A DNA stretch of 64,000 bases from Pseudopithomyces maydicus (taxonomy: Eukaryota > Ascomycota > Dothideomycetes > Pleosporales > Didymosphaeriaceae), in the NCBI GenBank assembly GCA_026873275.1, contig JANTUC010000006.1, positions 248,001 to 312,000 on the forward strand. Direction: 5' to 3'. Shown here piece by piece: positions 10,708-21,668 of this stretch (positions are counted from its first letter, which is position 1; the number at the start of each line of letters is the position of its first letter). A program made the position numbers and the translations under genes. The notes under the pieces were generated by a model. It made no database searches. It saw nothing but the letters and a program-made list of their open reading frames with translations, and was not told the DNA's origin.

Positions 10708-13463
10708 ATGGCTTTTCCGCAGCAACTGAAAGGCCGATATGTTCGTGCGTCTTCCTTCATTCCAGCAAAACGATAGACCCTAATTCACAGCGCAGATGCC
10801 CCTGGGCCCACATTTCTCGCATACACGCCAAACGGCAAGAAACTAATCACCGCCGGTGTCGACAACTTTTGCCGCATTTTCACGAGCGGATCTGACGAAG
10901 AACCTTCCAATGTCGATGATTGCCAAGAGAATAATCTAGCCATCGCAGCCGGAGTGGGTAGAGACGACTGAATAGGAATGTGCGGCGCTGACCAGGGAAA
11001 TAGAACGGCTTCTTCGTTACGGGCGCCGAGGATGGAACAGTTAATAAATACACTATAGGAGCCAGCGATGGTGGGGACATACTGTGGAGAAGTACACTGC
11101 CAATTCGCGATGTTGCGCTGAGTCCGGATGGTAATTGGGTTGCTGTTGCCAGCGAGTAGGTCGCTTGAAGCATGGCCCAAAAAATATGGCTGACAGCTTG
11201 CAGTGAACTCGTCGTATATATCATCAACACCAAAGACATTCAGATCGTCAAACGTCTACGCGACCAGAACCGCTCGGTCAAGCACGTATCCTTCAACAAG
11301 ACCGGGTCGCAGCTCGCTGTGTCTTGCTTAGATGGCAGCGTATACATCTATTCAGTGGACTCGGAAGAGCCTGAACTCATACACAAGGTGGATGATATGA
11401 TCAAAAGAGTGGACCCAGAGTCAGAATCCAATGCAAGGGTAATATGGCACCCGGATGGCAAGGCCTTCGCCGCACCAACAGGACTTCGAGAGATGCAAGT
11501 CATGTCTTCGGGTGATTGGGCGAAGCAGAAGGCTTTCAAAACCGAGCATACATCCGACATTAGTGCAGCCGCATGGTCGCCCAATGGTGCTCTTTTGGCC
11601 ACCACGGCGGGCGACCTGAGCTTATGTCTGTGGGACACGAAGACACAGAAGCTGCTCAAGAAATTCGACGACGTCAAAGCAACCATATTGGCTATGGCGT
11701 GGCATCCGACCGAAAACGTCCTCTCATACACGAATACCGAGGGCCATCTGTATATTCACACCGACTTCGTCCCAGAAGAACACGCAGACGTTTTACAAAG
11801 TCCCACCCAATCTGCACCATACTTCCATGAACCCGCCGAAGGTCGTGCGAATGGCCCAACAACAAACACAACTAACGGAACGACCCACGTCCTGCCTGAA
11901 CGCCGTGCCAGGGCAGCAAGTGCAGACAGTCTTGACGATCTCTTGGGCGATGAGTTCCGGGATGATGATTTAGACATGCCAGACGATGGGGATGACGGGT
12001 TTGTCGTCGATGACGATGGCGCTGGCTACACGAACGGCCATGGCAAGAGAACAAACGACCACCTCGGTCCTCTGGAATCGAGAAGCAAACGCCGTCCAGC
12101 TGCTCCTGCTTATCAGCCACAAATTCATGAAGCTTTCCAGCCTGGCGGGACTCCCTGGCGCGGTAATCGACGTTTCCTATGCTGTTCCCTCCTTGGCTAT
12201 GTCTCTACCATCAGCCAGGAAGGAGACCATTATACCGTCGAGGTCAGATTCTACAACGACCGGGAGTATACCAACGTAAGGTTTACCGACGTATTCGGAT
12301 ACGACAAAGCTGCGCTCACCGAGCACGGTGCGTTGTTCAGCTGCCAGCCCAAGGAAAACACCCCCGCAATGATATACTACAGGCCGCACGAGACGTGGAC
12401 GACCCGTTCTGACTGGCGTACAAACCTGCCAGCCGGCGAGTCGGTCACCGCGATCGCGCTCTCAAATTCCTACGTCGTCGTTACCACAAGTGCAAACTAC
12501 GTCCGCATATACTCGCTATTCGGACTGCCCGTCCGCGTTTACCGCCAAAAGGCATCGCCAGCGGTGACCTGTGCTGCCTGGCGCGACTACGTCCTGACCA
12601 TCGGCAACGGTTCCGTCAGCGGCGACGGCACATGCCAGCTACTCTACACGATCGAAAACATCAAGCGCGACGAGGTGTTCCAGTCAGAAGATCTCGTCGC
12701 CCTCCCGCCCAACACCACCTTGACATCCGTCTTCTTCTCCGCTGACGGCGACCCCTACATCTACGACTCAGACGGCGTCCTCCTGACGCTCCTCCGCTGG
12801 CGCACCCCGGGCCAAGCGCGCTGGGTCCCCATGCTCGACACCAAGTGTCTCTCGCGCCGGGCCGGCGGCGGCAAGCAGGAGAGCTACTGGCCCGTCTGCG
12901 TGGCGCAGGACGCAAACGGGAAGCCCGTCTTCCACTGCATGATCGTCAAGGGCAGCGAGAAGTACCCGTCCAACCCGCCGCCCATGCTCAGCGAGTTCCC
13001 GCTCGAGGTCCCGCTCTCGTCGTCCATCGACAAGCGGCGCCAGGAGAAGGACCGCGATGCAGACGCCATGTTTGACGACGACGAGGACGACGCGAGGAAG
13101 GCCGATACGAAGCAGATGCAGCATGAGCAGGAGTATATCCTCTCGTCGGTGCTGCACGCGCAGCTGGAGGAGACGCTGTCGCATACGCGGCCGACGGCGC
13201 ACCAGAAGCAGGAGCTGATCAATCTCGATGTGCAGATCGATAGGTCGCTGCTGCAGCTTTTGGCGTTGGAGTGCCTTGCTGGGGAGGATAGGGGCATGAA
13301 GGCGTTGGAGCTGGTGACGCTGATGCGGGACTCGAATGGAAAGATGTTGGATTTGGCGGGCAAGGTGGCGGAGCGGTATAATCGGGATATGCTACGGGAG
13401 AAGATTCAGGAGTTGGCGGAGAAGAGGATGGTGTCGAGGGAGGAGGATGATGAGGATTTGTGA
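10708..13463 (+). CDS. mcl1: Mcl1/Ctf4/SepB-type replication adaptor (WD40)
   Basis: This is the replisome adaptor that links the CMG helicase to polymerase alpha and serves sister-chromatid cohesion. Exons are 10708-10744, 10796-10953, 11004-11155 and 11204-13463. The joined 2607 nt gives 868 residues, the usual size of fungal Mcl1. Residues 1-330 carry WD40 repeats (GPTFLAYTPNGKKLITAG, AVSCLDGSVYIYS, ATTAGDLSLCLWDTKTQK). A linker contains the acidic family motif SLDDLLGDEFRDDDLD. A second beta-propeller begins near residue 424 (EAFQPGGTPWRGNRR). The C-terminus is a helical bundle with the conserved LLQLLALECLAGEDRGMKALELV. The 11204 acceptor restores the frame at ASDELVVYI. Three short introns at the 5' end hide the true start, so a start at 11172 would be wrong. 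Confidence 0.93.
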
Positions 13464-13819
13464 GCGATACATGATGGGGTTGAGGTTTTTCTGTAGGCAT
13501 GTCTATATGTGTGTGTTATACGCCTTTTTATCTTCCTCCTTTTGCACAAATGCATCTACGTTGTTCCAATCATCCGTATCTCTTTCCCTCCGCTTTCGTT
13601 GCACAAGCGCCAAAGAAGTACGTACGTACGCTTCTCATTCATCACCACCTTAAAACCGAAAAGCAAAACTCACATTGTCCCACTCTTGCTTTCATTAAAT
13701 CCACAAGTAACCATAAATATCAACAAACACCTCCCTCGACAGCACCACTATATCTTTGCACGCCGGAAAACGTATAACACAGCATGCATATACATCCCAT
13801 TACGCAAGCGCGAGCTAAT
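13464..13819. other. Convergent 3' region between mcl1 and the Cys-rich peptide gene
   Basis: No gene is seen. A short (ACGT)-type tandem lies near 13617-13630. Confidence 0.5.
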
Positions 13820-13936
13820 CTACTGCACGACGCAATAGTCGCAGCACGGCCAGTCTCGACACGCATTGCAGTCTTCGCACTCGCGGTAGCAGTTGCACAG
13901 GTTTTGGTCTTCGTCGCAGTCGTTGGTGGAGCACAT
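13820..13936 (-). CDS. 38-residue cysteine-rich peptide (10 Cys)
   Basis: A very short frame with ten cysteines among 38 residues (positions 2, 7, 14, 16, 20, 23, 26, 31, 32 and 35). It reads MCSTNDCDEDQNLCNC at the start and CCDYCVVQ at the end. The peptide is acidic, has no signal peptide and no membrane segment. The start codon has a strong A-rich context (CCAAAAATG), and a TATA-like CATAAATA lies about 50 bases upstream (13983-13990 on the plus strand). Both suggest a real, possibly highly expressed gene. The C-x-C, C-x2-C and CC spacing would fit metal binding, as in metallothioneins, but the pattern is not one I know. A small disulphide-rich protein made inside the cell is the other option. 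Confidence 0.6.
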   Translation of the reverse strand: MCSTNDCDEDQNLCNCYRECEDCNACRDWPCCDYCVVQ

Positions 13937-14796
13937 TTTTGGTGTAGAGTAGTTTGAGAAGAGAAGTACCGAGGTAAGTGGGTATTTATGTATAGGGAGT
14001 ATGTGGAGTATGGTGAGTATGGAGGGACGTGTTTGGGAGGAGAGGGATAGCTATATGGGGAGGTATGGGGATGCACGTGGGGATGGGATGCGTTTGTCGT
14101 GGTGAATAGAATGGAAACGAGGCGTTTGGAGTTTTCTTGAGCGTCTTGTTTGAAGGGGAAGTGATGACCACTTCATTGTTAAATTACCAACGCGTTTAGA
14201 AAGCAAAGTCAGTTGAAGAGATGAGCTTTCGTGCTTCTAGAAGAGTTGGACTCCGCCTTCTCATCAATTACATTCACCCTATCATATTTGATACTTGATC
14301 TATTGTCCTGGTGCTCGTTTCGACGGAACTGTCGCGTCTAGTTTGCTTCTAGCTAACGTTGGCATAATCTATCTAGGTCCCCACGCCGATGATTGAGTCA
14401 GTGACTGACTAGAAGGGTTGAAACATGAGAGTAGCATATCAACCAATCAGCGCCGCAGAAACTCCGCAGAAGCGTCCTGCACCACACCACACCTCGCATG
14501 GCTGGCTCACCGCACGTGGGCCTCCCTTCGCATACCGTGCGTCGGATCTGAAACCGAGCATCCAAACCCCTCACGGCTCGGAACGGCTGGGGTAGAAGTG
14601 TTGGATTTGCGCGCACCGGACGTCCGTGCGGTTACGTCATAACGATGTAGGTACATGTACCTTAAAGAGCTCAAATTGTCCTCGTACACGCAAACGTCAA
14701 ACCTTCCTACACCGAAAAATACTCATCACTTGAGCCCACCTCATTTAATAAAACCATCAAATTTTGTCTCGGAATCAAATACCATCTTCACACACA
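13937..14796. other. Divergent intergenic region between the Cys-rich peptide and GAEQDRY-repeat genes
   Basis: No gene is seen. It contains the TATA-like element for the peptide gene and a half-CRE TTACGTCA at 14632-14639, 157 bases before the next start. Confidence 0.5.
13983..13990 (-). promoter_or_regulatory. TATA-like element of the Cys-rich peptide gene
   Basis: Reading on the minus strand gives CATAAATA, about 47-54 bases before the ATG at 13936. A compact promoter like this is typical of short, strongly expressed fungal genes. This is inference from sequence only. Confidence 0.35.
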
Positions 14797-15322
14797 ATGT
14801 CCTGGTTCACCAGCAAAGCGGCCTCCACCCCCTCGGAGCCCACCAACGAAGGCGGCTCCCGCCACGGCGTCGGCGCCGAGCAAGACCGCTACGCCTCGCA
14901 CTTTGGCGTCGGGGACTCCGCAAAGGAATCTATCAAAGAAGGCGTCCGCGAGTTCGCGAGCCAGAAGGGCAGCGGCGCGGAGCAGGATCGCTACGCTTCG
15001 CACTTTAGCCTCAGCGAGGACCCCGTCAGGAGGGCGGCGACGTGGTTGGCGAATCAGCAGGAGGGCGCGTCTGGCGCGGAGCAGGATAGATATGGCGGGT
15101 GGTTTGGACTCGGGCATGATGGGTGGGCGAGGGCGAGGAGCTTGGCGGAGGGGAAGGGGTGGGGGCTGAGCAGGTATGTGTGGTGTTTTGATATTTACGG
15201 GGAGAAGGGATGCTAACGGGAATTAGGATCGGTATGGATCGCATTTCAGTATTGATACCGGGTCGGTGAAGCGCGCGGCGTTGGCGGCGCAGGAGGGGAT
15301 CAAGCAGGCGCGTGACAGGTAA
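14797..15322 (+). CDS. GAEQDRY-repeat protein, frame broken near its intron
   Basis: A small repeat protein of unknown function. The unit GAEQDRYASHFG begins at 14872 and recurs at 14974 (GAEQDRYASHFS) and 15073 (GAEQDRYGGWFG), spaced 34 and 33 residues apart. A fourth unit is split by the intron (15174-15226, branch site GCTAAC), with GATCGGTATGGATCGCATTT after the acceptor giving DRYGSHF. As sequenced, splicing enters another frame and stops at 15267-15269. One extra G in the runs at 15156-15165 restores GAEQ|DRYGSHFSIDTG and a stop at 15320-15322, for about 157 residues. The protein is hydrophilic and charged, with no signal peptide or membrane segment. An upstream TTACGTCA element lies at 14632. 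Confidence 0.7.
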
Positions 15323-15927
15323 ATCATGGGATGGGAGTGGATAAGGAAAGAAAAGCTGAAGCATGGAGACGACTTTGTAGAACATTATATGTGTTATTAT
15401 ACTATTGCATCTTAGAAAAATTCATGATATCTTGATACTAGATCCAAAGTATCCGCATGCGAGCTTCGTCCTATCACAGCTGACCCATGTAATCCGGAAG
15501 AACAATTGTACCGCGGGGTGGTTTTATCTATGCAACAACGTATCGTGAAAAGTGCATATCGTCCGTCAGAAGTTCTGGCGTCCCCTGAACCTTCTGACTG
15601 CAAATAGGATCTGCGCCTTAGCATCGATTGATGAGCATCGCGGGACAATTATATAGATGCGAGTATACCTCGGTTGCAACTGGGACGCTGCGTCATTGGT
15701 TCTCATAGCGTTAACCCCCAAAATTGCACTACATTTGCACATCCCAATATCACATTTGTAAGTGCAACGGAGACATCAATCTCCCCGGGAACACTGAAGA
15801 TGCGAATGTCCCATCTTTATGAAGAAATCTTGTATCAACCCTGAAAACAATTAAATACCACCGCCAACCCCACTATCTCGACCACCATCACCACCGATTC
15901 CAACCTCCCAAGCAAACAGCACCAAAC
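15323..15927. other. Intergenic DNA
   Basis: No gene is seen. It holds the 3' end of the repeat protein and the promoter of the epimerase-like gene. Confidence 0.5.
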
Positions 15928-17015
15928 ATGGCCCGAAACATTCTCCTCACCGGCGCCTCCGGGTACCTAGGCGGATCCTTCCTCCACCTCCTCAAAGACG
16001 CCAATCTTCCCCCTCACCAAATCTACGCCGTCGTCCGAACCGACGCCCAAGCCCAAGCCGTCAAACAATACAACGCCCTCCCCATCTTCGTCGACCTCTC
16101 CGACCCCTCCGCCATCACCTCGGCTGTCACCTCCAACAATATCTCCATAGTCTACCACCTGCACAACCCCCGCGACACCGAAACACCCACCTGGATCTCC
16201 GCCCTCGCAGCCGTAAAACAGCAGACCTCCCAATCAGTCCACTTCCTCTTCACCACGGGCGCGAAGCTGTTCTCCTCCCACGCCGGAGCCCCCACCACCC
16301 CCTTCACCGACACAGACCCTTCGCTGCTCTCCATCCAGCAGCGCCAGGCCACCTCCGCCCCCATAGACGGCATGGCCGACGGCGCGCGCATCAACTCCCT
16401 CGTGACCACCACCGCGGCCCAGCACGGCGTGCACTCGTACATCTTCGCCCCCTGCATCGTGTACGGGCGCGGTCTGGGCTTCGGGAACAAAATCTCCATC
16501 CAGACCGTCGCCATCGTGCGCGCTGCCAAGGCGACGCGGAAAGTGTACAGAGTAGACGACGGGCGCCCGACGTGGCCTGTTTGCCACGTCGAAGACAACT
16601 CGACGCTTTACGTTGAGATTCTGAGGGGGATACTCGAGGGGCGCGACGTCGGGCATGGGGAGGAGGGGTATTTCCTTGCGAGTCCTGGGAGTGTGGCGTG
16701 GGATGATATTTATGCGGCGATGGCGAAGGCGTTGGTGAAGAGGGGGTGGTGGATAGTGAGGTTGTGGAGAGCGCGGATGAGGAGGTGATGGAGAGGATGG
16801 GCGAGGGGATGGAGTGTCCTGGGGCGTTTGTGCCGATGCAATTGGGGGGGTTGTGTACGTGGGAGGCGGAGCATGGGAGGGCGATTGGGTGGGTGCCGAG
16901 GTTTCGGCCGGAGCATATTTTGGAGGCGGCGGAGGAGGAGGTCGAGGTTATATTGGAGTATTTGGAGGGGGCGAGGAGGTATACTATTCCTAAGGGGACT
17001 AAGTTGAAGGGGTAG
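15928..17015 (+). CDS. NAD-dependent epimerase/dehydratase-like protein, frame broken
   Basis: An extended short-chain dehydrogenase of about 362 residues. The N-terminal Rossmann motif TGASGYLGG binds the nucleotide, and the core has DLSDPSAI, VYHLHNP and FLFTTGAKLFS. The central region (APCIVYGRGLGFGNKISIQT) and the RPTWPVCHVEDNSTLYV block match fungal NAD-dependent epimerase-like proteins. A clear Tyr-xxx-Lys catalytic pair is not obvious, so activity is uncertain. The frame breaks at the G-run 16742-16746. One extra G joins ALVKRG to VVDSEVVESADEEVMERMG and carries the protein to a stop at 17013-17015. As sequenced, it would end at 16788 with a nonsense tail (WWIVRLWRARMRR). The substrate is unknown. 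Confidence 0.82.
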
Positions 17016-17356
17016 GTGATTGAAGATGTGGTCTGCGCGTCGTGCCATCAATTGTTCAGGTGCACCCTTTCTATCTGAATAATTATTGGCGTCTAGTTTG
17101 CTCTATGACTGTTCTTAGTATGCTATAGTTAGATCTATACGTTAATGGAAAGATTGACTGGATATTGCTCTTGTTGTATTAGGCACCATAAGGCAATATT
17201 TTATGACGCACTTGTATCGTCAATGGCTCCGTGTAAGGAATTGATTGGTGGAAGAAATAAGCTATTCTTGTTAATTTAGTGAGAAAGGAACTGCCAAAAA
17301 AATACTCATCTTTCTTGACACCAGGAGACGAAATACATGGGTTGCTTAGATCAACT
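17016..17356. other. Convergent 3' region
   Basis: No gene is seen between the epimerase-like gene and the HET gene. Confidence 0.5.
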
Positions 17357-19486
17357 TCAGCCTAGTTTAAACGTTTTCTTCTCCATGGGAACACCCCGAA
17401 AATCTATGTCGCAACGACCGTATGTTCCAAAGCTGGTTAAGACACCGGCTCTCTCGAAGTGGTCGCCGACGTTTTCGATTATCAATAGATCAAGACGACT
17501 TTGGGAATCTGTAAAGCCGACTACAAGTGCAGTCCAGGCGCTTTTGATAATATGATTCTTGAACCCCGGGTTCTTTTCGGGATTGATATTCCAGTGGACC
17601 ATATCCATCGGGACGACGGGGCAAAGCTTCCATCTCTTAGAATCATCTTTAATAACGAATGTGACAGGATCCTCGTCGTGTTTTTCAATAGGATCGTCAA
17701 TGAATCTCAGATTAAATGAACGTGCCTCAATAAAGATGTAAGGCTTGAGATGTACATCAGCACCAACGATCTGCATTTCATTAAGACGTTTCATAGTCCC
17801 ATCTTTCAAAACGATAGTGATATCGCGGACATAATAAAGATGCGTTACGGAACTTTCGCCATCATAGAACGGCTCCAGGTAGGGGTAGGGCCGATTGTAA
17901 CGCTCTGGGGCAGGATCCACAATTGGCGAAAAGTACGTCCAGTAATGCCATCCCACCCAACCAACCCATGACCAACTAGGGAATCCAGCACGTCGCTTAA
18001 TCGGAACGTACTCTCCACGTCGATCTTCTGTTGCTGGGCCAGCCCAGCAGAGTGCATGCGCAAATTTCTCAGCTAGGGTTAAGCGTCCAAGACGACCATT
18101 CGACTCATGGCTATGAAGGTTTCTTGTGATTGGAATACCCCAGATGTGGCATTCAAGGACTTTGCTGGCCACAAAATGATTGAGAACTCCTTGAATCGCT
18201 TTCAATCCATCTGATTCATACGTCAACTCCCTCATTGAGTACTCAGTCAAGTGGGCATAAATGTTGGAGGCTTTTGTGTCGATTTTGATAGGCAGTGGAT
18301 TATTACGACGACGATCAACCTCGTGATCAATCCAACGCCTGGTTTTAACGAATTTGGGTTCGTCCATACTCTCGCATGGACAGTAGTGAGTCCCACACTG
18401 AAACGAAGCCTGATACCATGTAAAAATGAGGCACCGCCGGGAAAGCAATCCTTCCTGGTATGTCCAGCCCCGAGTTGCCCATTTGGATTGATTCACTTCA
18501 TGCCTTTGGCTAGGCAGACAGGAGACCAAGGAGACATTCAGCAAGTCAATTTGTGGTTGCGGGGTCCTGGGAACAGTGCTAACGCCCGGGATTCCGCATG
18601 ATCCATCCTCACCTGCCGCAGAGATGATAGTGAGTTGAGCGCTTTTATAAATCAGATCCATTCGCATAATCTGGGCTTGCCTGGCTTCTTCATCATCCTG
18701 AGGAATGCAATACCGGTCTACCCACAAATATCGATAACCGATATTTTTGGCAACTATCATAGCATCTCGAATTACTAAGGCAGCGGTCTCTGGGACCGTT
18801 CCCGCAATCATGTCCGGATCTGAAGTCACGGTCCCCCAAACGTAGCTTAGAGCCACAAATTCGGCCTGCTGGGGGGCAGGCACTATCTCTCCCGTGGAAC
18901 ATACGATGAGTCGGAACCCTGGTATGTCTGAAAGCTCACTGGTGTCTATACAGCAAGTTTCTTGATGGTCTTCTTGGCACGACTTGACCCAATCACGGAG
19001 AATGCGGTAGTTCAAGTACTCAGGCACCTTTCGCCCAAGTATCGCCCGATTTTGATCTGTTGGTATTGGGATAGAGGTAGGATATACAAATTGAATATCT
19101 GACATCGACGACAGGAAGAAGAGTTTTTCTCCTTCGTGTACGATTGCAAGGGCGGTTGTATCGTATAACTCCTGAGTGTAGTGTTGTGTCGAGTTTCTGA
19201 ATATTGATGAAACCAGGACTATCTTGAAATTTTGTTGTCTATCGCTCTGGAATCGTACTTGCAACATGAACTTGTAGAGCTGGCAGCAGGGTGGCCCATC
19301 GGTAAAGCATATAGAGGCAATGTTACGATCCCTATCTTCTAAGGTGTAGTTAGGGTATGAAGTATCTTCTTCTGCACTTCGAGTCGTGATAGAAAGTGGA
19401 CACGAATAGATTGATTCAAGAGTGTCGCGCAGGGATGAGCAATCGGTGCACACAAGCGGAAGAGACCCAGGTTCCTGCAGCGACAT
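17357..19486 (-). CDS. HET-domain (heterokaryon incompatibility) protein
   Basis: A single-exon protein of 709 residues with a HET domain at about residues 215-400. The hallmark blocks are present in order: FVALSYVWGTVTSD, GYRYLWVDRYCIPQDDEEARQ, then SAQLTIISAAGEDGSCGIPG and ATRGWTYQEGLLSRRCLIFT. HET domains trigger fungal allorecognition cell death and are TIR-like in fold. The C-terminal half (AGFPSWSWVGWVGW...) is typical of the family's variable region. No NACHT or repeat domain is attached, so its partner cannot be told. Such genes are often numerous and variable in moulds. Confidence 0.92.
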   Translation of the reverse strand: MSLQEPGSLPLVCTDCSSLRDTLESIYSCPLSITTRSAEEDTSYPNYTLEDRDRNIASICFTDGPPCCQLYKFMLQVRFQSDRQQNFKIVLVSSIFRNSTQHYTQELYDTTALAIVHEGEKLFFLSSMSDIQFVYPTSIPIPTDQNRAILGRKVPEYLNYRILRDWVKSCQEDHQETCCIDTSELSDIPGFRLIVCSTGEIVPAPQQAEFVALSYVWGTVTSDPDMIAGTVPETAALVIRDAMIVAKNIGYRYLWVDRYCIPQDDEEARQAQIMRMDLIYKSAQLTIISAAGEDGSCGIPGVSTVPRTPQPQIDLLNVSLVSCLPSQRHEVNQSKWATRGWTYQEGLLSRRCLIFTWYQASFQCGTHYCPCESMDEPKFVKTRRWIDHEVDRRRNNPLPIKIDTKASNIYAHLTEYSMRELTYESDGLKAIQGVLNHFVASKVLECHIWGIPITRNLHSHESNGRLGRLTLAEKFAHALCWAGPATEDRRGEYVPIKRRAGFPSWSWVGWVGWHYWTYFSPIVDPAPERYNRPYPYLEPFYDGESSVTHLYYVRDITIVLKDGTMKRLNEMQIVGADVHLKPYIFIEARSFNLRFIDDPIEKHDEDPVTFVIKDDSKRWKLCPVVPMDMVHWNINPEKNPGFKNHIIKSAWTALVVGFTDSQSRLDLLIIENVGDHFERAGVLTSFGTYGRCDIDFRGVPMEKKTFKLG

Positions 19487-19859
19487 GTTGTGATGCTTTT
19501 GCTCTATTCAGCCGCTTTGAATAGCGCAGTGAGAAGGGATATAGTGAAATGTCAGTTCGAGAGTATCAGATAATATGACGTTTTACTTAATTCTCAAAGG
19601 CAGCGGGGTAAAGCCTGTCAGCTGATCAGCAATATGTCGCCAGCTTCGAGCGCATCACTGATTGGGCAGCCTTGTTTCATACATGATTGCGCATTGCCAG
19701 CTCTATGACTAGCTCTGGTTAAAAAATAGCATTTACCAAACTCGATGCGAGCGCATGTATGCTCTAGGCTCTGAAGAGAGCAATACAAGAACACTGAAAA
19801 TTTCGGATCGAAGGCGGGCGAGAATAGACGCATGCTAAGACCCCCGTTGCACAGCCCAA
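19487..19859. other. HET gene promoter region
   Basis: No gene is seen. Confidence 0.5.
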
Positions 19860-20962
19860 TCACACGCCATTACCAAACTCAAAGTCCTTATCCCATCGCT
19901 TATCCCAAGGTCGACTGCTATCAACAAAGCGTAAGTCGGTTCCCACGCGAATGATATTCTTCGGATCAAAATTCATGGTGGAGGCGTGAATCTACCACAC
20001 TCATGTCAATCTTTGAGATCGTATAGCACTTGAGATACGTACCGTATAGGGAGTATGGAGTACCACATCTCCGGCCTCATACGATGTCACCAACCATCTT
20101 CTCCCAAAGGTTTCACTGTACTCTCGTGGCCCATCCGCAAGTAAACCCGTGGAAAGCATATTCTGATTAAACGCGTACTTGGCTTCTTCATCTGTCATAC
20201 CGCTTTCCTTGGCTTTTTTGGTGAAGTCTGCCTCGATTTCGCGTCCGAGTGTATGACCTGAAATACTTAGTAGTGTACAGTACAGATATTGGACAGTCGC
20301 TTACCATTTTCCAAATAGATTAGACCTCCACCAATCAAAGAGATGTCACCCATGGGAACCCATGCAGTGAAACTTGTGTCTTCGCCGTATCGCAAGAATA
20401 TTTGGTCGTAATGCACTCCAATCGCCTTGTTACCAGGAGTATTATTCCTCAGCAAGCTCCTCCGCACGCCAAACGTCGAGTCACCCCACCCCGAAATCCG
20501 AGCAACCGTCTCCTTCAAAACCGGATGCTTGCAAAACTTTTCCTTGTACCATTCGGCATAATGAGCCTGCAAAGCCAAGTCCACAAAGATTTCCGCCGTT
20601 TCAGACGTTGGCTTTCCATTCTCCCCGATGGAGCCGGCACCGATACCAGGGAAATCTGATGCGACCCTCGCATCGTTGAAAATACCGTCGACCGCTGCGG
20701 TGTCGGGTTTTAGCACTCCGCTGGGCGCCAACATCTCGAAATATTCTTTCCGGGCCTGTAGAACATCTTCGCGGGGTAGCAATCCTTTCAAGAACACGTA
20801 ACCGTCCTCTTCGTAGCGTCTTCGGAGTTCTTCCACTGGTAGGTCTGGCGACGATTCTTTCAAAGCGCCGACTTGCTCGGGGCGGAGGAGGCCATCATTT
20901 ACGTACAGCTTCTCTCCATTAAAGCTTGGAGTCTCAGACTCTAGGGATTCGGCATGTGGCAT
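19860..20962 (-). CDS. Phytanoyl-CoA dioxygenase family (PhyH) protein
   Basis: An Fe(II)/2-oxoglutarate oxygenase. Exons (minus strand) are 20305-20962, 20043-20257 and 19860-19991, giving 334 residues with exact phases. The iron ligands are visible as HYD (about residues 184-186) and a distal His in TIHASTMNF (about 293). The 2-oxoglutarate-binding region follows (RVGTDLRFVD). The N-terminal EELRRRYEEDGYVFLKGLLP is the usual start of the PhyH fold. The family hydroxylates fatty acyl-CoA or many secondary metabolites, and the substrate here is unknown. No signal peptide is seen. It is divergent from a Zn2Cys6 regulator, and the 700-base shared region contains palindromic sites. Confidence 0.9.
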
Positions 20963-21668
20963 GTTGTTTTGATGTGAGTACGAGGAGACGACGTTAGCAA
21001 GCTTTTTTCGATGTCTTTGGGGAGAGTGAACGAAGCACGAAAATCCAGAGGAAGATCTACCATCGGATAGATGATATACTATCCTTCGGGGTATAAATAC
21101 CCCATCAGGAGCTTTCCAGATCCGCGGATATAATATGAATCAGCGGGTCAACCTTGCAGGCATCCCAAAACCGCGGACATGAATTGAAAAGACCTGGGTG
21201 AAGCAACGGCAGTTGAACGTAATACATCTACACTATAACAAGACTTCCTCCAAGCCCTTGCTCTAGTAATATTGGTAAACCATGGACTCTTATTGAATAT
21301 TCATCTATCTTATCTATATATCGCGACTCGGAAGGATCTTGACAAGATGTAGGCGAAACTTTCCATTTGCCGATGAGTGGGGTTTCTACCCCGCTCCATA
21401 CCCCGGAAAACACTGCCACGAACGAGGGCGTCAGAGCGCAGCCACCGATGAACGAACACGACACTTGACAGTTAAGAAAATGCACCGTTAGTCATGCTGT
21501 CATGTTTCGTGTCCACAGAAATGAGCAGGACCCTGCTGCTGGCGGCCCCACTGGCGCTGCCGTTAGCGCGCAGCAGTTTGCACATCACCGCCATCCTCTG
21601 TCACACAGGGCAATTCACCCCGACGTCGTGCCATCGCCTATTGGGACCCATTGAAGGCTCTCATTCCA
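20963..21668. other. Shared divergent promoter of the PhyH and Zn2Cys6 genes
   Basis: No gene is supported here. The stretch holds the inverted repeats listed separately, within 220 bases of the dioxygenase start. Confidence 0.5.
21065..21176. promoter_or_regulatory. Cluster of palindromic sites in the PhyH promoter
   Basis: Four symmetrical elements occur within 112 bases: GGATAG/CTATCC (21065-21070 and 21079-21084), GGGGTAT/ATACCCC (21088-21094 and 21097-21103, enclosing a TATA-like core on the minus strand), and two CCGCGG palindromes (21122-21127 and 21171-21176). Zn2Cys6 proteins commonly bind CGG/CCG triplets, so these are candidate sites for the neighbouring regulator. Binding is inference. 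Confidence 0.4.
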
